From: Geminicoccaceae bacterium
Lineage (GTDB): Bacteria; Pseudomonadota; Alphaproteobacteria; Geminicoccales; Geminicoccaceae
Assembly (NCBI GenBank): GCA_028285265.1
Contig: JANQPX010000001.1
Location: 62,001 to 126,000 of the forward strand
Direction: 5' to 3'
DNA: 64,000 bases
The notes beneath the pieces were generated by a model. It had not been told where the DNA came from, searched no databases, and worked only from the letters and a program-made list of their open reading frames with translations. Positions 57,044 to 64,000 of this stretch are shown here, piece after piece. The translations under genes and the position numbers were made by a program. Position 1 is the first letter of the stretch, and each line of letters opens with the position of its first letter.

Positions 57044-57472
57044 CTATTGGACGGTAATCGTAATCTTGTTTGAAATAACAGGTGGGTTATGGGGCACGTG
57101 GGCGTGATCACCCATAATCAACTGAAGCGTATGGGTACCACGCGGAAGCGTTAGTTGTGTCTGGGTTTGTCCCCGCCCGAAATGGAGATGGTTTTCATCT
57201 GCAGGGATTGGTTCGTCGAGTGGTGGGACTTCGGTATTGATCAGCAGATGGTGGTGGCCGGTATTTGGAACATCAACCCCGGCAGGTGCCACGCCCATAT
57301 GCCGAAGACCAAACCAAACACGGAACGGTTTGCCGCCGCCCGTCTGTAGGACTTCACCGTCGTTCGGCCAACCGATATAGAGATAGGCGTTCTCGGGCGC
57401 CGGCGTATCACCGGCCTGAGCTGCCCATGGCAGCAACATTGCTGATAGCAAAAAAACGAACTTACGACGCAC
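57044..57472 (-). CDS. DUF4399 domain-containing exported protein (copy 2)
   Basis: Protein of about 142 residues with a signal peptide (RRKFVFLLSAMLLPWAAQAG). The rest is a DUF4399 domain: YLYIGWPNDGEVLQTGGGKPFRVWFGL, then GVAPAGVDVPNTGHHHLLINTEVPPL and THTLQLIMGDHAHVPHNPPV. The His-rich clusters could bind a metal, but no function is established. I choose the GTG at 57472 because GGGAG lies seven bases before it and it gives the same length as the upstream paralogue; TTG 57535 would overlap that gene. Confidence 0.85.
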   Translation of the reverse strand: MRRKFVFLLSAMLLPWAAQAGDTPAPENAYLYIGWPNDGEVLQTGGGKPFRVWFGLRHMGVAPAGVDVPNTGHHHLLINTEVPPLDEPIPADENHLHFGRGQTQTQLTLPRGTHTLQLIMGDHAHVPHNPPVISNKITITVQ

Positions 57473-57531
57473 GTTATGTCTCCCTTCCCGGCTCGCTTTC
57501 ACATCATGCCGCACCTTGCCAGCCGACATCC

Positions 57532-57963
57532 TCAATAAGGCAACACATTGATGGTGATCTTTTTGGAAACCACAGGGGGTACATGAGGATAATGCTCATG
57601 ATCACCCAGCATCAGCTGCAATGTGTGCTCGCCAGGTTCGAGATCGGTTAATCTGGCTTCAGTCTGTCCGGCACCAAAATGGATGTGGTTGGCGTCAGCC
57701 GGAATCGGCTCATCAAGCGGCGGCAAGTCGGTGTCAATGAGGAAGTGATGATGTCCGGTACCTTCCATGTTGATACCTGCTGGGGCAACACCCATACCTT
57801 TAAGGCCCATCCTCACCCAGAGCTTTCCACCACGAATGACCTGACCGTCAGGCGGCCAGATGATCATGAGCTCTGCATCAGGTGGCGATGGCATATTCTG
57901 AGCCGCAGCCGAAAAACCAGGCAGCAGTGCTGCGATGACCAGCGCTCGAGCCCAAAAGCGCAT
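57532..57963 (-). CDS. DUF4399 domain-containing exported protein (copy 1)
   Basis: Protein of 143 residues, a paralogue of the gene downstream. It has a signal peptide (RALVIAALLPGFSAAAQ), then AELMIIWPPDGQVIRGGKLWVRMGLKGMGVAPAGINMEGTGHHHFLIDT and HTLQLMLGDHEHYPHVPPVVSKKITI. Order of motifs and length equal those of copy 2, so the pair arose by tandem duplication. The two are 59 bases apart and probably co-transcribed. Function unknown. Confidence 0.87.
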   Translation of the reverse strand: MRFWARALVIAALLPGFSAAAQNMPSPPDAELMIIWPPDGQVIRGGKLWVRMGLKGMGVAPAGINMEGTGHHHFLIDTDLPPLDEPIPADANHIHFGAGQTEARLTDLEPGEHTLQLMLGDHEHYPHVPPVVSKKITINVLPY

Positions 57964-58186
57964 GACTTTTTCCTCCCGTCATTTGAACTCCAAGAACAGG
58001 GTAAAACACCTGAGCCATTCTTTCGAGAGGCTTTCTCAATTCGAGGCTCACTTAATTGTCAGAACGGAGAGCGAGACTAACCGCTTATCGGCGTTGATGA
58101 TCGACTGCGGTCACATGCATCAGCTTGCCTGGAAGGATGAGGCCTCACTGACAGCCACTGGAACACGGACCACAAGTCGGTCGTTC

Positions 58187-59695
58187 TTAGCGCACGAGTG
58201 CACTGACGTCGGGCGACACTTGATCAACCACCTTTGCCGACGACACAACACCGGGCAAGCCCGCACCGGGATGGGTGCCGGCGCCCACCAAATACAGCCC
58301 ATCAACGTCTTCGCTCTTATTGTGCGGCCGAAACCAAGCACTTTGAAAGAGCTGAGGCTCTAGGGCAAACGCGGCTCCGTTCAACGAAAGAAGACGTTCT
58401 TGGAAGTCCTGGGGCGTCATCATGCGCGAAGTGACGATCGCTTGGCCAAGGCCCGGCAGCACCGTATCCTCAAGGCGCTTTTGAATAGCTGCGCGATAGG
58501 GCTCAGCATGCGTTGCCCAATCCGTACCACTAGCGAGGTGCGGGACAGGCGATAGAACGTAAAAGCTGTCGCACCCCTCGGGTGCAAGGGACGGATCGCT
58601 CGCTGTCGGGCGATGAAGATAAAGGCTAAAATCGGATGCAAGACGCTTTGCCGAGAAGATGTCTTGCAGCAGCCCCCGATAGCGGGGTCCTAAGATCATC
58701 ATGTGGTGGTAGACGTCGTCAAAACGTCGATTCGTCCCGAAGTACCAGACGAATAAGCTCATGGAGTAGCGAGCTCGGTCCAGCTTGGAGTCGGTCCAAC
58801 GCGCACGCTGGTGATTGCGGAGAAGGTGCTTATAGGTCCAGCCGACATCAGCATTGGAGATGACAATATCGGCCGGGATGACCTCTCCATTCCCTAGACG
58901 AACGCCACTTGCCCGTCCTTGATCGACGATGATTTCGTCAACTTCGGTATCAAAGCGAAGCGCACCACCTTGCCCTTCGATCAAACCGACCAGCCCCCGC
59001 ACGATCACTCCTGTACCGCCCATGGCATAATGGACGCCAAAGCGTCGTTCCAAATGCGCGATGAGGCAGTAGTAGCTGGTGGTCGTGAAGGGATTGCCGC
59101 CAATCAGGAGGGGGTGAAAACTGAATGCTAGACGTAATTTCTCGTTCTTAAAAAATTGGCTTACCTTGCTATAGACTGTACGAAACCCGCCTAATCGGAT
59201 GAGGTCCGGTGCTGAGCGGATCAGTGTCGAAAGCTTATGAAACGGTTGATCGGCAAGGTCTTCAAACGCGGTTTTATAGATGCGCGCGCTCTCTGCCATG
59301 AAGCGATCGAAACTCTCCACCTCATCAGGCGCGATCTGCGCGACCTCGGTCCGCATGGCCTGGTCATCGCCGCTACAGCGCATGACATGTCCGTCATCGA
59401 AGCGAATTTCGTAGAATGGATCAATCGCACGAAGGTCGACATCATCGGCCAAATTCTTGCCGCAAAGTGCCCATAGCTCCTCAAACAACCATGGTGCCGT
59501 AATGATCGTGGGTCCAGCATCGAAGGTGAAACCATCTTGCTGAAAGGTATAGGCCCGTCCTCCTGGACCATCGAGCTTTTCCAAAACGGAAACCCGATAT
59601 CCTTTGGCACCCAGGCGAATAGCAGCTGCAAGACCACCAAAGCCTGCGCCGATCACGATCGCATGCGGACGGTTACTGACGGGTCGATCAAGCAT
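58187..59695 (-). CDS. crtI: Phytoene desaturase (CrtI type)
   Basis: FAD-dependent carotenoid desaturase of 502 residues that introduces double bonds into phytoene on the way to lycopene or neurosporene. The FAD loop is HAIVIGAGFGGLAAAIRL, then LEKLDGPGGRAYTFQQDGFTFDAGPTIIT, the CrtI signature. LLIGGNPFTTTSYYCLIAHLE, YAMGGTGVIVRGLVGLI and the C-terminal LYLVGAGTHPGAGLPGVVSSA also match. ATG 59695 fits the domain start; the track to 59836 adds unrelated residues. Its location beside puf genes fits photosynthetic carotenoid synthesis. No crtB is adjacent. Confidence 0.92.
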   Translation of the reverse strand: MLDRPVSNRPHAIVIGAGFGGLAAAIRLGAKGYRVSVLEKLDGPGGRAYTFQQDGFTFDAGPTIITAPWLFEELWALCGKNLADDVDLRAIDPFYEIRFDDGHVMRCSGDDQAMRTEVAQIAPDEVESFDRFMAESARIYKTAFEDLADQPFHKLSTLIRSAPDLIRLGGFRTVYSKVSQFFKNEKLRLAFSFHPLLIGGNPFTTTSYYCLIAHLERRFGVHYAMGGTGVIVRGLVGLIEGQGGALRFDTEVDEIIVDQGRASGVRLGNGEVIPADIVISNADVGWTYKHLLRNHQRARWTDSKLDRARYSMSLFVWYFGTNRRFDDVYHHMMILGPRYRGLLQDIFSAKRLASDFSLYLHRPTASDPSLAPEGCDSFYVLSPVPHLASGTDWATHAEPYRAAIQKRLEDTVLPGLGQAIVTSRMMTPQDFQERLLSLNGAAFALEPQLFQSAWFRPHNKSEDVDGLYLVGAGTHPGAGLPGVVSSAKVVDQVSPDVSALVR

Positions 59696-59875
59696 GAGAA
59701 CCCGTTTCCTTCCGAACGAACTGAGCGATGATCTTCGATTTCCGCCCCATCCGAGCTCCTGCGCGCCCCAACGAGCCAGAATCTCGCAACGCACGGACAT
59801 GTCGTGCGTCAGGCTGGCTATCTCCACGCCATGCAAAAGCCAGCCGAGTTAGTCGGTGAATCGTAGGCTTGTGAG

Positions 59876-60250
59876 TTACCGATCGGAATCGGTGAGATGA
59901 CCAAGCCAACGCCAGCTGTAATCGGGATTGGCTAATTTGGCCGGCAGGTCGCTGACCACGATCCGGGACGTTCCCCACGGGCGAAGGACATCGTTTCTGC
60001 AATGGGGCTCGATGCCATCGTCTGTCGTTACAAATGGAAAACAGAAAGACACCTCGACGCTCCGCCCGCAGACATTCTCCAATGTAGCTGCGGCACCGAA
60101 ACTGCTGTCGCCGTTTGAGGCTTGATAGGTCTGCAGGATGACGCAGGGCGTGTCGCCCATGCCGGGGTTGTCGTAGGCTTCGCTGGCCTTCGCCGACGGC
60201 GCCAGACTGATCATCAGCACCACACCAAGAAGATATCGACAAGCCTGCAT
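59876..60250 (-). CDS. Unrecognised exported protein (124 aa)
   Basis: A signal peptide (YLLGVVLMISLAPSAKA) is followed by a mature part of about 100 residues with four cysteines (in TPCVIL, ENVCGRS, SFCFPF and PHCRND), probably forming disulfides. It contains SFGAAATLENVCGRSVEVSF, a short beta-rich pattern, and a Trp-rich end (NPDYSWRWLGHL). GGAGGG precedes the ATG. I recognise no family. It lies between pufC and crtI, separated from pufC by a strong terminator, so it has its own promoter. Possible role in photosynthetic periplasm is positional only. Confidence 0.7.
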   Translation of the reverse strand: MQACRYLLGVVLMISLAPSAKASEAYDNPGMGDTPCVILQTYQASNGDSSFGAAATLENVCGRSVEVSFCFPFVTTDDGIEPHCRNDVLRPWGTSRIVVSDLPAKLANPDYSWRWLGHLTDSDR

Positions 60251-60321
60251 GGAGCCCTCCCTCTAATCGATACAAAGCCTTTATCGAGGCAACTCCAAAT
60301 GACTTATCATTCTTCGTGAAA

Positions 60322-60361
60322 AGAAAAGGGGCACGACGGCGGTCGCACCCCTCTTTCTTTT
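60322..60361 (-). terminator. Terminator after pufC
   Basis: A strong stem-loop 35 bases after the pufC stop. On the plus strand GGGGCACGAC (60328-60337) pairs fully with GTCGCACCCC (60342-60351) through eight Watson-Crick and two wobble pairs, around a four-base loop. A-rich and T-rich flanks extend the stem, and the minus-strand RNA ends in a CCTTTTCTTTTC-like tract. This is the end of the puf operon. Confidence 0.85.
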
Positions 60362-60385
60362 GTTCCGTGGCGCTGGCGTACGCCA

Positions 60386-61417
60386 TTACTCGCTGGACGT
60401 CAGCAACGACGGATAGTCCTTGGCCATTTGCGCGCCATAGAGAGGCTTATTGACACCGGCGTGACATGTGGCGCAACTCGCCTTTGGTGCATCACCAAGT
60501 GGTCCGAGGCGATTATCCGGGTATTCGGGCCCAAGCGGTGTGAGATAGCTCTCATTCAAGTCACGGGCCATTTGGATACCATGCCAAGCCACCGTGCGCG
60601 CCGGCGTACTTTGATCCCAGTCGTAGAAGGACCGCGTATTGTGGCAATAGGTGCAGTTCACACCGAGCGACGTCGACATATGCATCATCAAACCATATGT
60701 CCACTCAGCCTGTTTGATCGACTTCCTGTGGTCGGGGCTGGGGAATGTCTCCAGCGAGATCACCCGGATCTCATTATCATAGTTCATGAGAAACGGCGTT
60801 AACGGGTCTGTAGGTAGCGAGGATAGACCAACCTCGGTTCCGGCAATGTTTTGCCCGCCACGATTACCAAGGGTTTTGGCCATCTGGCCACCTTCAGGAT
60901 CGGTGAACCAGATGTTTGCGGGGACCGGTTGACCACGGTGGCATGTATAGCAGGTCACCCCGGTTGCGCCGACGTGATCGGACCAACCGTCATTGATGTA
61001 TTGGGTCATCTGCAACATACGTCTTGAGACGATCTTCGTATAGAGATTGTCGTCGGCGTAGTTCTCCTCATTATGGCAATAGGCACAACCTTGATCAGGC
61101 GAAACCCATTCCGTGATCGCTGTCATCAGCCGATTGAACTGATCATCGGAGAGATCGCCCAATACCTGGACATTCTCATAGAGATCGCCTGCCTTATCAC
61201 CGGAGGTATCGAGTTCCCACGGCGGTTCAGGTAACGAGGCCTGGGTTGCAGCAAGATCTGCGCCGCGTACACGCGGATTAATGTTCTGCTCCATACCAAG
61301 GCCACGATAGCCAGTTTGCACCGATTCGATGGGTGGTGCCTCCCAGCCAGCATTCACGAACATGGTGATGGTTAGGGCGCCGCCAACGGCTGCGGTAAGG
61401 TAGCCACCGATACTCAT
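60386..61417 (-). CDS. pufC: Photosynthetic reaction centre cytochrome c subunit
   Basis: Tetrahaem cytochrome of 343 residues that re-reduces the photo-oxidised special pair from the periplasmic side. Four CxxCH haem sites are at C111 (CAYCH), C156 (CYTCH), C255 (CTYCH) and C315 (CATCH), with Met ligands in the preceding helices (for example LMTAITEW and LMMHMSTS). The N-terminal helix [16 protein letters not shown] has no lipobox Cys, so it probably remains as a membrane anchor instead of a lipid anchor. It overlaps the pufM stop by four bases. Confidence 0.97.
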   Translation of the reverse strand: MSIGGYLTAAVGGALTITMFVNAGWEAPPIESVQTGYRGLGMEQNINPRVRGADLAATQASLPEPPWELDTSGDKAGDLYENVQVLGDLSDDQFNRLMTAITEWVSPDQGCAYCHNEENYADDNLYTKIVSRRMLQMTQYINDGWSDHVGATGVTCYTCHRGQPVPANIWFTDPEGGQMAKTLGNRGGQNIAGTEVGLSSLPTDPLTPFLMNYDNEIRVISLETFPSPDHRKSIKQAEWTYGLMMHMSTSLGVNCTYCHNTRSFYDWDQSTPARTVAWHGIQMARDLNESYLTPLGPEYPDNRLGPLGDAPKASCATCHAGVNKPLYGAQMAKDYPSLLTSSE

Positions 61418-62385
61418 TGTGCTCCTCCCGAAGCTGCTGGGTCGGCCACACCCTCAAAGGCCGGGTAAGGTGGCGCAACGCCATGGTCGACAGACCAAAG
61501 ATACCAGTTATCGACGGCAGTGCCGGTTAAAAGGATGCCAATACCGCCGGTCAGCGGCGTCAGCACGGCAAACCACCAAGCCCAACGGTGGATGCTTTCC
61601 ATGGTGGCATTGAAGCCCATGGTCCAGCGCCAGAACAACGCCGCACGCTCCGTCGCTGTCCCTCGATCGGTGATCTGTTCGAGTTCACGATCACCACCCA
61701 AGCGGCTTACCGCCAGGATGGTCGCACCATGCATCGCAAACAGAAGGACAGAGCCATAAAAGAACACGATCGAGAGCGCATGGAACGGATTATAGAAGAG
61801 GTTGCCGTGGCGAATTGAGACAGCCGCAACCCAGTCAAGATGAGGAAAGATCCCAAACGGAACCGCTTCGCCCCAACTCCCCATGGCGAGCGGGCGAAAG
61901 AAGCCACAAACCAAGAAGAGCCAGATTGCGGCCGCGAAGGCCCAAGCTACATGGGTACCGAGGCCCAGTTGGCGGGCACGGCGATACATTCTCGCCCACC
62001 AAAGAAGCAGCGAAATGGTGAGACAAAGACCAGCTAGCAGCCACCAGCCGCCTTCAGCAAGGGTTGGAAAGGCGAGACCGTTCTCCGGTGGTGGCGGCTC
62101 AAGCGCAAGCCAGGCAAGTTGGCGAACGAACTCGATAGGATCCCAGCCGACCGATGCCCACATGTTGAGACCGACGATCTCGAAGGCAATGAAGAAAAAC
62201 ACGATGGATAATGTGCCGAGATAGCCGAGATAGATTGGGCCAATTTGGGCATTGCCGATCCAACCCAGCCAACGATTGAAGGTACTCCCGCCACTCCTTG
62301 GGACATCGCCCGGTGGTAGCGCGATCCCGGCCTCAGCTGGTCCCTGGACCTGAACTTGGGTGAAGATGTTTTGATATGTGGCCAT
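61414..62385 (-). CDS. pufM: Photosynthetic reaction centre M subunit
   Basis: Membrane subunit of 323 residues that binds bacteriochlorophyll, pheophytin, quinone and the non-haem iron. It shows five membrane helices. [33 protein letters not shown] contains bacteriochlorophyll and iron histidines, and [21 protein letters not shown] carries another iron His. The C-terminal tail ([13 protein letters not shown]) contacts pufC. It starts 18 bases after pufL. Confidence 0.98.
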   Translation of the reverse strand: MATYQNIFTQVQVQGPAEAGIALPPGDVPRSGGSTFNRWLGWIGNAQIGPIYLGYLGTLSIVFFFIAFEIVGLNMWASVGWDPIEFVRQLAWLALEPPPPENGLAFPTLAEGGWWLLAGLCLTISLLLWWARMYRRARQLGLGTHVAWAFAAAIWLFLVCGFFRPLAMGSWGEAVPFGIFPHLDWVAAVSIRHGNLFYNPFHALSIVFFYGSVLLFAMHGATILAVSRLGGDRELEQITDRGTATERAALFWRWTMGFNATMESIHRWAWWFAVLTPLTGGIGILLTGTAVDNWYLWSVDHGVAPPYPAFEGVADPAASGGAQ

Positions 62386-62403
62386 GACGATCTCCGCCCC
62401 CCT

Positions 62404-63228
62404 TTACGGCCAGATTGCCAGATTGAGCCACCAGCCCCACCATTCGGGCCAGCCGCGGGTCCAAAATGGACCACTGATAATGATGCAGATCGCTGCCCAG
62501 ACACCGCTGTTTACGGCAAGGATGACACCGAGCCTGTGGATGCCAAGCGTTCCGATCGAATAGCCAATCGTGTCCCGAAAGAAAGTATCCTCATACTCAG
62601 GCGTCTTGACTTTCTCGCCGTTGCCAGGATTGGCAGCGGACAGGATCAGTGAACCGTGAAGCGAAAGCGCAAGCACCGTCGTGAAGAAGAAAGTTGCCGC
62701 GATGATGTGGGCTGGATTGTAGTGAAAGTGTAAATACTGATAGGCAACGTTCGAGACCCAATCGAGGTGGCTGTAGATGCCGTAGGGGAAGCCATGTCCC
62801 CAAGCGCCCAGCAGCACGGGTCGGATCACCACCAAGCTCGCATAGGCGAAGATTGCAGAGCCGAAGACGATCGGGACATGATAGCCGATGCCAAGCTTTC
62901 GGCAGATCTCAACTTCTCGAAGCGCCCAGGAAATGAATGAGACCAGGGCGCAGATGGTAACGATCTGCCAAATCCCCCCCTCGCGAAGCGGGGCAAGACC
63001 GAGACCGTATTTCAGGTCCGGCGGTGCGATACTAATCTGCCAGAGATTCCAAGTCGGGCCTATCGCGGCACCGTAGAGGATCATACCGATACCAAGAATC
63101 GTAAAGAAGGTCCCAACTACCCCGAAGAAACCGACGTAGAAGGGGCCGAACCAAAAATCGAACAAATCGCCGCCGAGCAGCGTGCCTCCGCGGACGCGGT
63201 ATTTTCTCTCAAAGCTTAACATCGCCAT
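62404..63228 (-). CDS. pufL: Photosynthetic reaction centre L subunit
   Basis: Membrane subunit of 274 residues forming the active electron branch of the reaction centre. It starts [34 protein letters not shown], typical of Puf[31 protein letters not shown] supplies the chlorophyll and iron histidines, and [21 protein letters not shown] another iron His. Length is normal. Confidence 0.98.
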   Translation of the reverse strand: MAMLSFERKYRVRGGTLLGGDLFDFWFGPFYVGFFGVVGTFFTILGIGMILYGAAIGPTWNLWQISIAPPDLKYGLGLAPLREGGIWQIVTICALVSFISWALREVEICRKLGIGYHVPIVFGSAIFAYASLVVIRPVLLGAWGHGFPYGIYSHLDWVSNVAYQYLHFHYNPAHIIAATFFFTTVLALSLHGSLILSAANPGNGEKVKTPEYEDTFFRDTIGYSIGTLGIHRLGVILAVNSGVWAAICIIISGPFWTRGWPEWWGWWLNLAIWP

Positions 63229-63279
63229 TGTCTTAACTCCGCAGGCTCGGCGTCGTTTAGGCTGTCTTGATCAGGTGTC

Positions 63280-63323
63280 GGCGGCAGGCTCGGTGTTCGA
63301 AATGAGCAACCTCCCCCGCCGCC
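63280..63323 (-). other. Intercistronic hairpin between pufA and pufL
   Basis: In the minus-strand mRNA, 13 bases after the pufA stop, GGCGGC-GGGG (63323 downward) pairs with the matching GCCGCC end (63280-63285), with a few internal mismatches. A stable stem-loop at this position is known in other puf operons to protect the light-harvesting message from decay and to set the LH1:reaction-centre ratio. Function here is by analogy. Confidence 0.65.
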
Positions 63324-63335
63324 AAACGCCTAGAT

Positions 63336-63530
63336 TTACGAGGACTGCTCGGCCGGAATTTCGGACATCTGCGACATGGTCGCAGCGCCGCCACCCCATC
63401 CGAGGAAGCCGCCGTAGTACGGACTGCTGCTGAGCACGATGAAGTGCAGCAGCATCACCATCGCAAAGGTAAAGATCGCGGTTGCGACCAATGCCCGTCT
63501 CGGATCGAAGAGTAACCAGATCTTCCACAT
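63336..63530 (-). CDS. pufA: LH1 antenna alpha subunit
   Basis: Single-helix antenna polypeptide of 64 residues. MWKIWLLFDPRRALVATAIF is the standard alpha N-terminus, and the His in AMVMLLHFIVLSS ligates bacteriochlorophyll. The C-terminal tail (about 25 residues after SSSPYYGGF, ending EIPAEQSS) is Gly- and Ser-rich and longer than in Rhodobacter-type proteins. It starts 14 bases after pufB. Confidence 0.95.
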   Translation of the reverse strand: MWKIWLLFDPRRALVATAIFTFAMVMLLHFIVLSSSPYYGGFLGWGGGAATMSQMSEIPAEQSS

Positions 63531-63544
63531 GCTCCGTTACTCCC

Positions 63545-63778
63545 CTATGCCGAGAATTGCAGCGCGTACTGGCTGAGCTGCGTGGCGTTATCAAGGATCC
63601 AGGCTTCAGCCGATGCCATCGACTCAGCACCCGGGAACCAGGGACGCCAGAACCAAACCAAAACGTGCGCAATGAAGCAGATGACGATCCATCCGATGAA
63701 GCCTTGCACGAAGAGCGAATGAAACTCTTGTGCTTCGGCGTGTGTGAGCCCTGTTAGAGAGCTCTTTCCATCAGCCAT
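63545..63778 (-). CDS. pufB: LH1 antenna beta subunit with extended C-terminus
   Basis: Antenna polypeptide of 77 residues. LTHAEAQEFHSLFVQGFIGW and the chlorophyll-binding His in VICFIAHVLVWFWRPWFPG are the conserved beta core. The usual protein ends shortly after WRPW; here about 28 extra residues follow (AESMASAEAWILDNATQL and beyond). GGAGGTGA lies upstream of the ATG. It is the first gene of the puf operon. Confidence 0.94.
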   Translation of the reverse strand: MADGKSSLTGLTHAEAQEFHSLFVQGFIGWIVICFIAHVLVWFWRPWFPGAESMASAEAWILDNATQLSQYALQFSA

Positions 63779-63797
63779 CGTTCACCTCCAGCTGATT

Positions 63798-63809
63798 GGC
63801 CTTGCGGCC
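63798..63809. other. Small hairpin upstream of pufB
   Basis: GGCC-TTGC-GGCC lies about 20 bases upstream of the pufB ATG. A second stem, CCGCG/CGCGG, is at 63814-63832. They could influence pufB translation or mRNA processing; no direct evidence. Confidence 0.3.
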
Positions 63810-63861
63810 GTTACCGCGCAAACCCCTCGCGGCAAGGGATTCTCCACCAGTGACTGTCTCG

Positions 63862-63877
63862 ACCGGCCAAGGCCGGT
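63862..63877. other. Hairpin between the upstream gene and pufB
   Basis: ACCGGC-CAAG-GCCGGT, a six-pair GC-rich stem, seven bases beyond the stop of the upstream partial gene. There is no T-run, so it may be a processing or pause site within a polycistronic message rather than an intrinsic terminator. Confidence 0.4.
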
Positions 63878-63883
63878 GAAGCA

Positions 63884-64000
63884 TTATCGCTGGTAGACGA
63901 ATGGGAGAATGGTGTTGGCCGAAGCCAGGGCTTCGGCAACGACGTTGTGGCGCCTATTGCCGTTCTCGACCGCGCGCTTCCAAGCGCCCGGCAACACGCG
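63884..64000 (-). CDS. 3' end of an unrecognised gene (partial)
   Basis: An open minus-strand frame runs from the window edge to a TAA at 63884-63886, giving 38 residues that include WKRAVENGNRRHNVVAEALASA and end FVYQR. In many phototrophs bchZ precedes pufB, but this tail does not match what I remember of the BchZ C-terminus, so I leave it unnamed. No pufQ-like frame was seen between it and pufB. Confidence 0.5.
   Translation of the reverse strand, partial: RVLPGAWKRAVENGNRRHNVVAEALASANTILPFVYQR

Noticed and set aside
59696..60385. PpsR/CrtJ-type sites (TGT-N12-ACA) upstream of crtI and around puf
   Set aside because: I searched by eye and found no convincing match upstream of crtI or pufB.
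1..64000. tRNA, rRNA, CRISPR arrays, insertion sequences, prophage genes
   Set aside because: None was recognised on either strand; no direct-repeat arrays, transposase or integrase motifs were seen.

Overview
The window looks like the chromosome of a purple or aerobic anoxygenic phototrophic alphaproteobacterium. It carries a pufBALMC photosynthesis operon at the right end, a phytoene desaturase, a cbb3 oxidase, a cyanide-insensitive-type bd oxidase (cydAB) and a bc1-type cytochrome b. I saw no tRNA or rRNA gene, CRISPR array, insertion sequence or phage gene. All names rest on motif and family recognition by eye; no search was run.

Layout. (1) 1-4264: ccoN and the start of ccoO on the minus strand, divergent from a DUF2189 membrane protein, a 58-residue membrane peptide and a universal stress protein. 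A near-perfect FNR/FixK-type box lies between them. (2) 4971-10446: a photoprotection cluster with an NAD(P)-binding protein, a class II photolyase fused to a renalase-like flavin oxidoreductase, a second photolyase/cryptochrome-family protein and DUF2256. (3) 10469-18033: ftsH, a tandem thioredoxin-fold protein, an isolated cytochrome b gene, and a GbsR/MarR regulator with cydAB. (4) 18136-20015: an MBL-fold hydrolase divergent from a LysR regulator. (5) 20058-28356: a probable methylated-amine or betaine catabolic region with an RpiR regulator, Rieske oxygenase, FAD/GcvT dehydrogenase, class III aminotransferase and FMN/4Fe-4S/FAD dehydrogenase. (6) 28530-30777: a nucleotide-sugar dehydrogenase, a helix-hairpin-helix protein and CutA.

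(7) 30835-40019: the most interesting region. On the minus strand, a free-standing Rieske protein, an oxygenase catalytic subunit without a Rieske centre, a GST-fold protein, a complete BMP-family nucleoside-type ABC transporter and guanine deaminase are packed with overlaps or very short gaps. The Rieske-less oxygenase plus GST partner recalls the NdmC/NdmE subunits of the bacterial methylxanthine N7-demethylase. I infer an uptake and N-demethylation route for methylated purines, possibly 7-methylguanine to guanine to xanthine. No reductase is present.

(8) 40186-53697: an acylphosphatase-like protein, a D-apionate-lactonase-family protein, a Baeyer-Villiger-type monooxygenase, a GMC oxidoreductase, a CUT1 sugar ABC transporter with unusually long permeases, a DUF1349 protein, an MFS remnant and a Gfo/Idh/MocA dehydrogenase. 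Together they suggest import and oxidation of an apiose-like sugar. (9) 54213-63778: a secreted caspase-like multidomain protein, two DUF4399 paralogues, crtI, an unknown secreted protein, and pufC, pufM, pufL, pufA and pufB with a strong terminator after pufC and a hairpin between pufA and pufL. The last ~115 bases hold the 3' end of an unrecognised gene.
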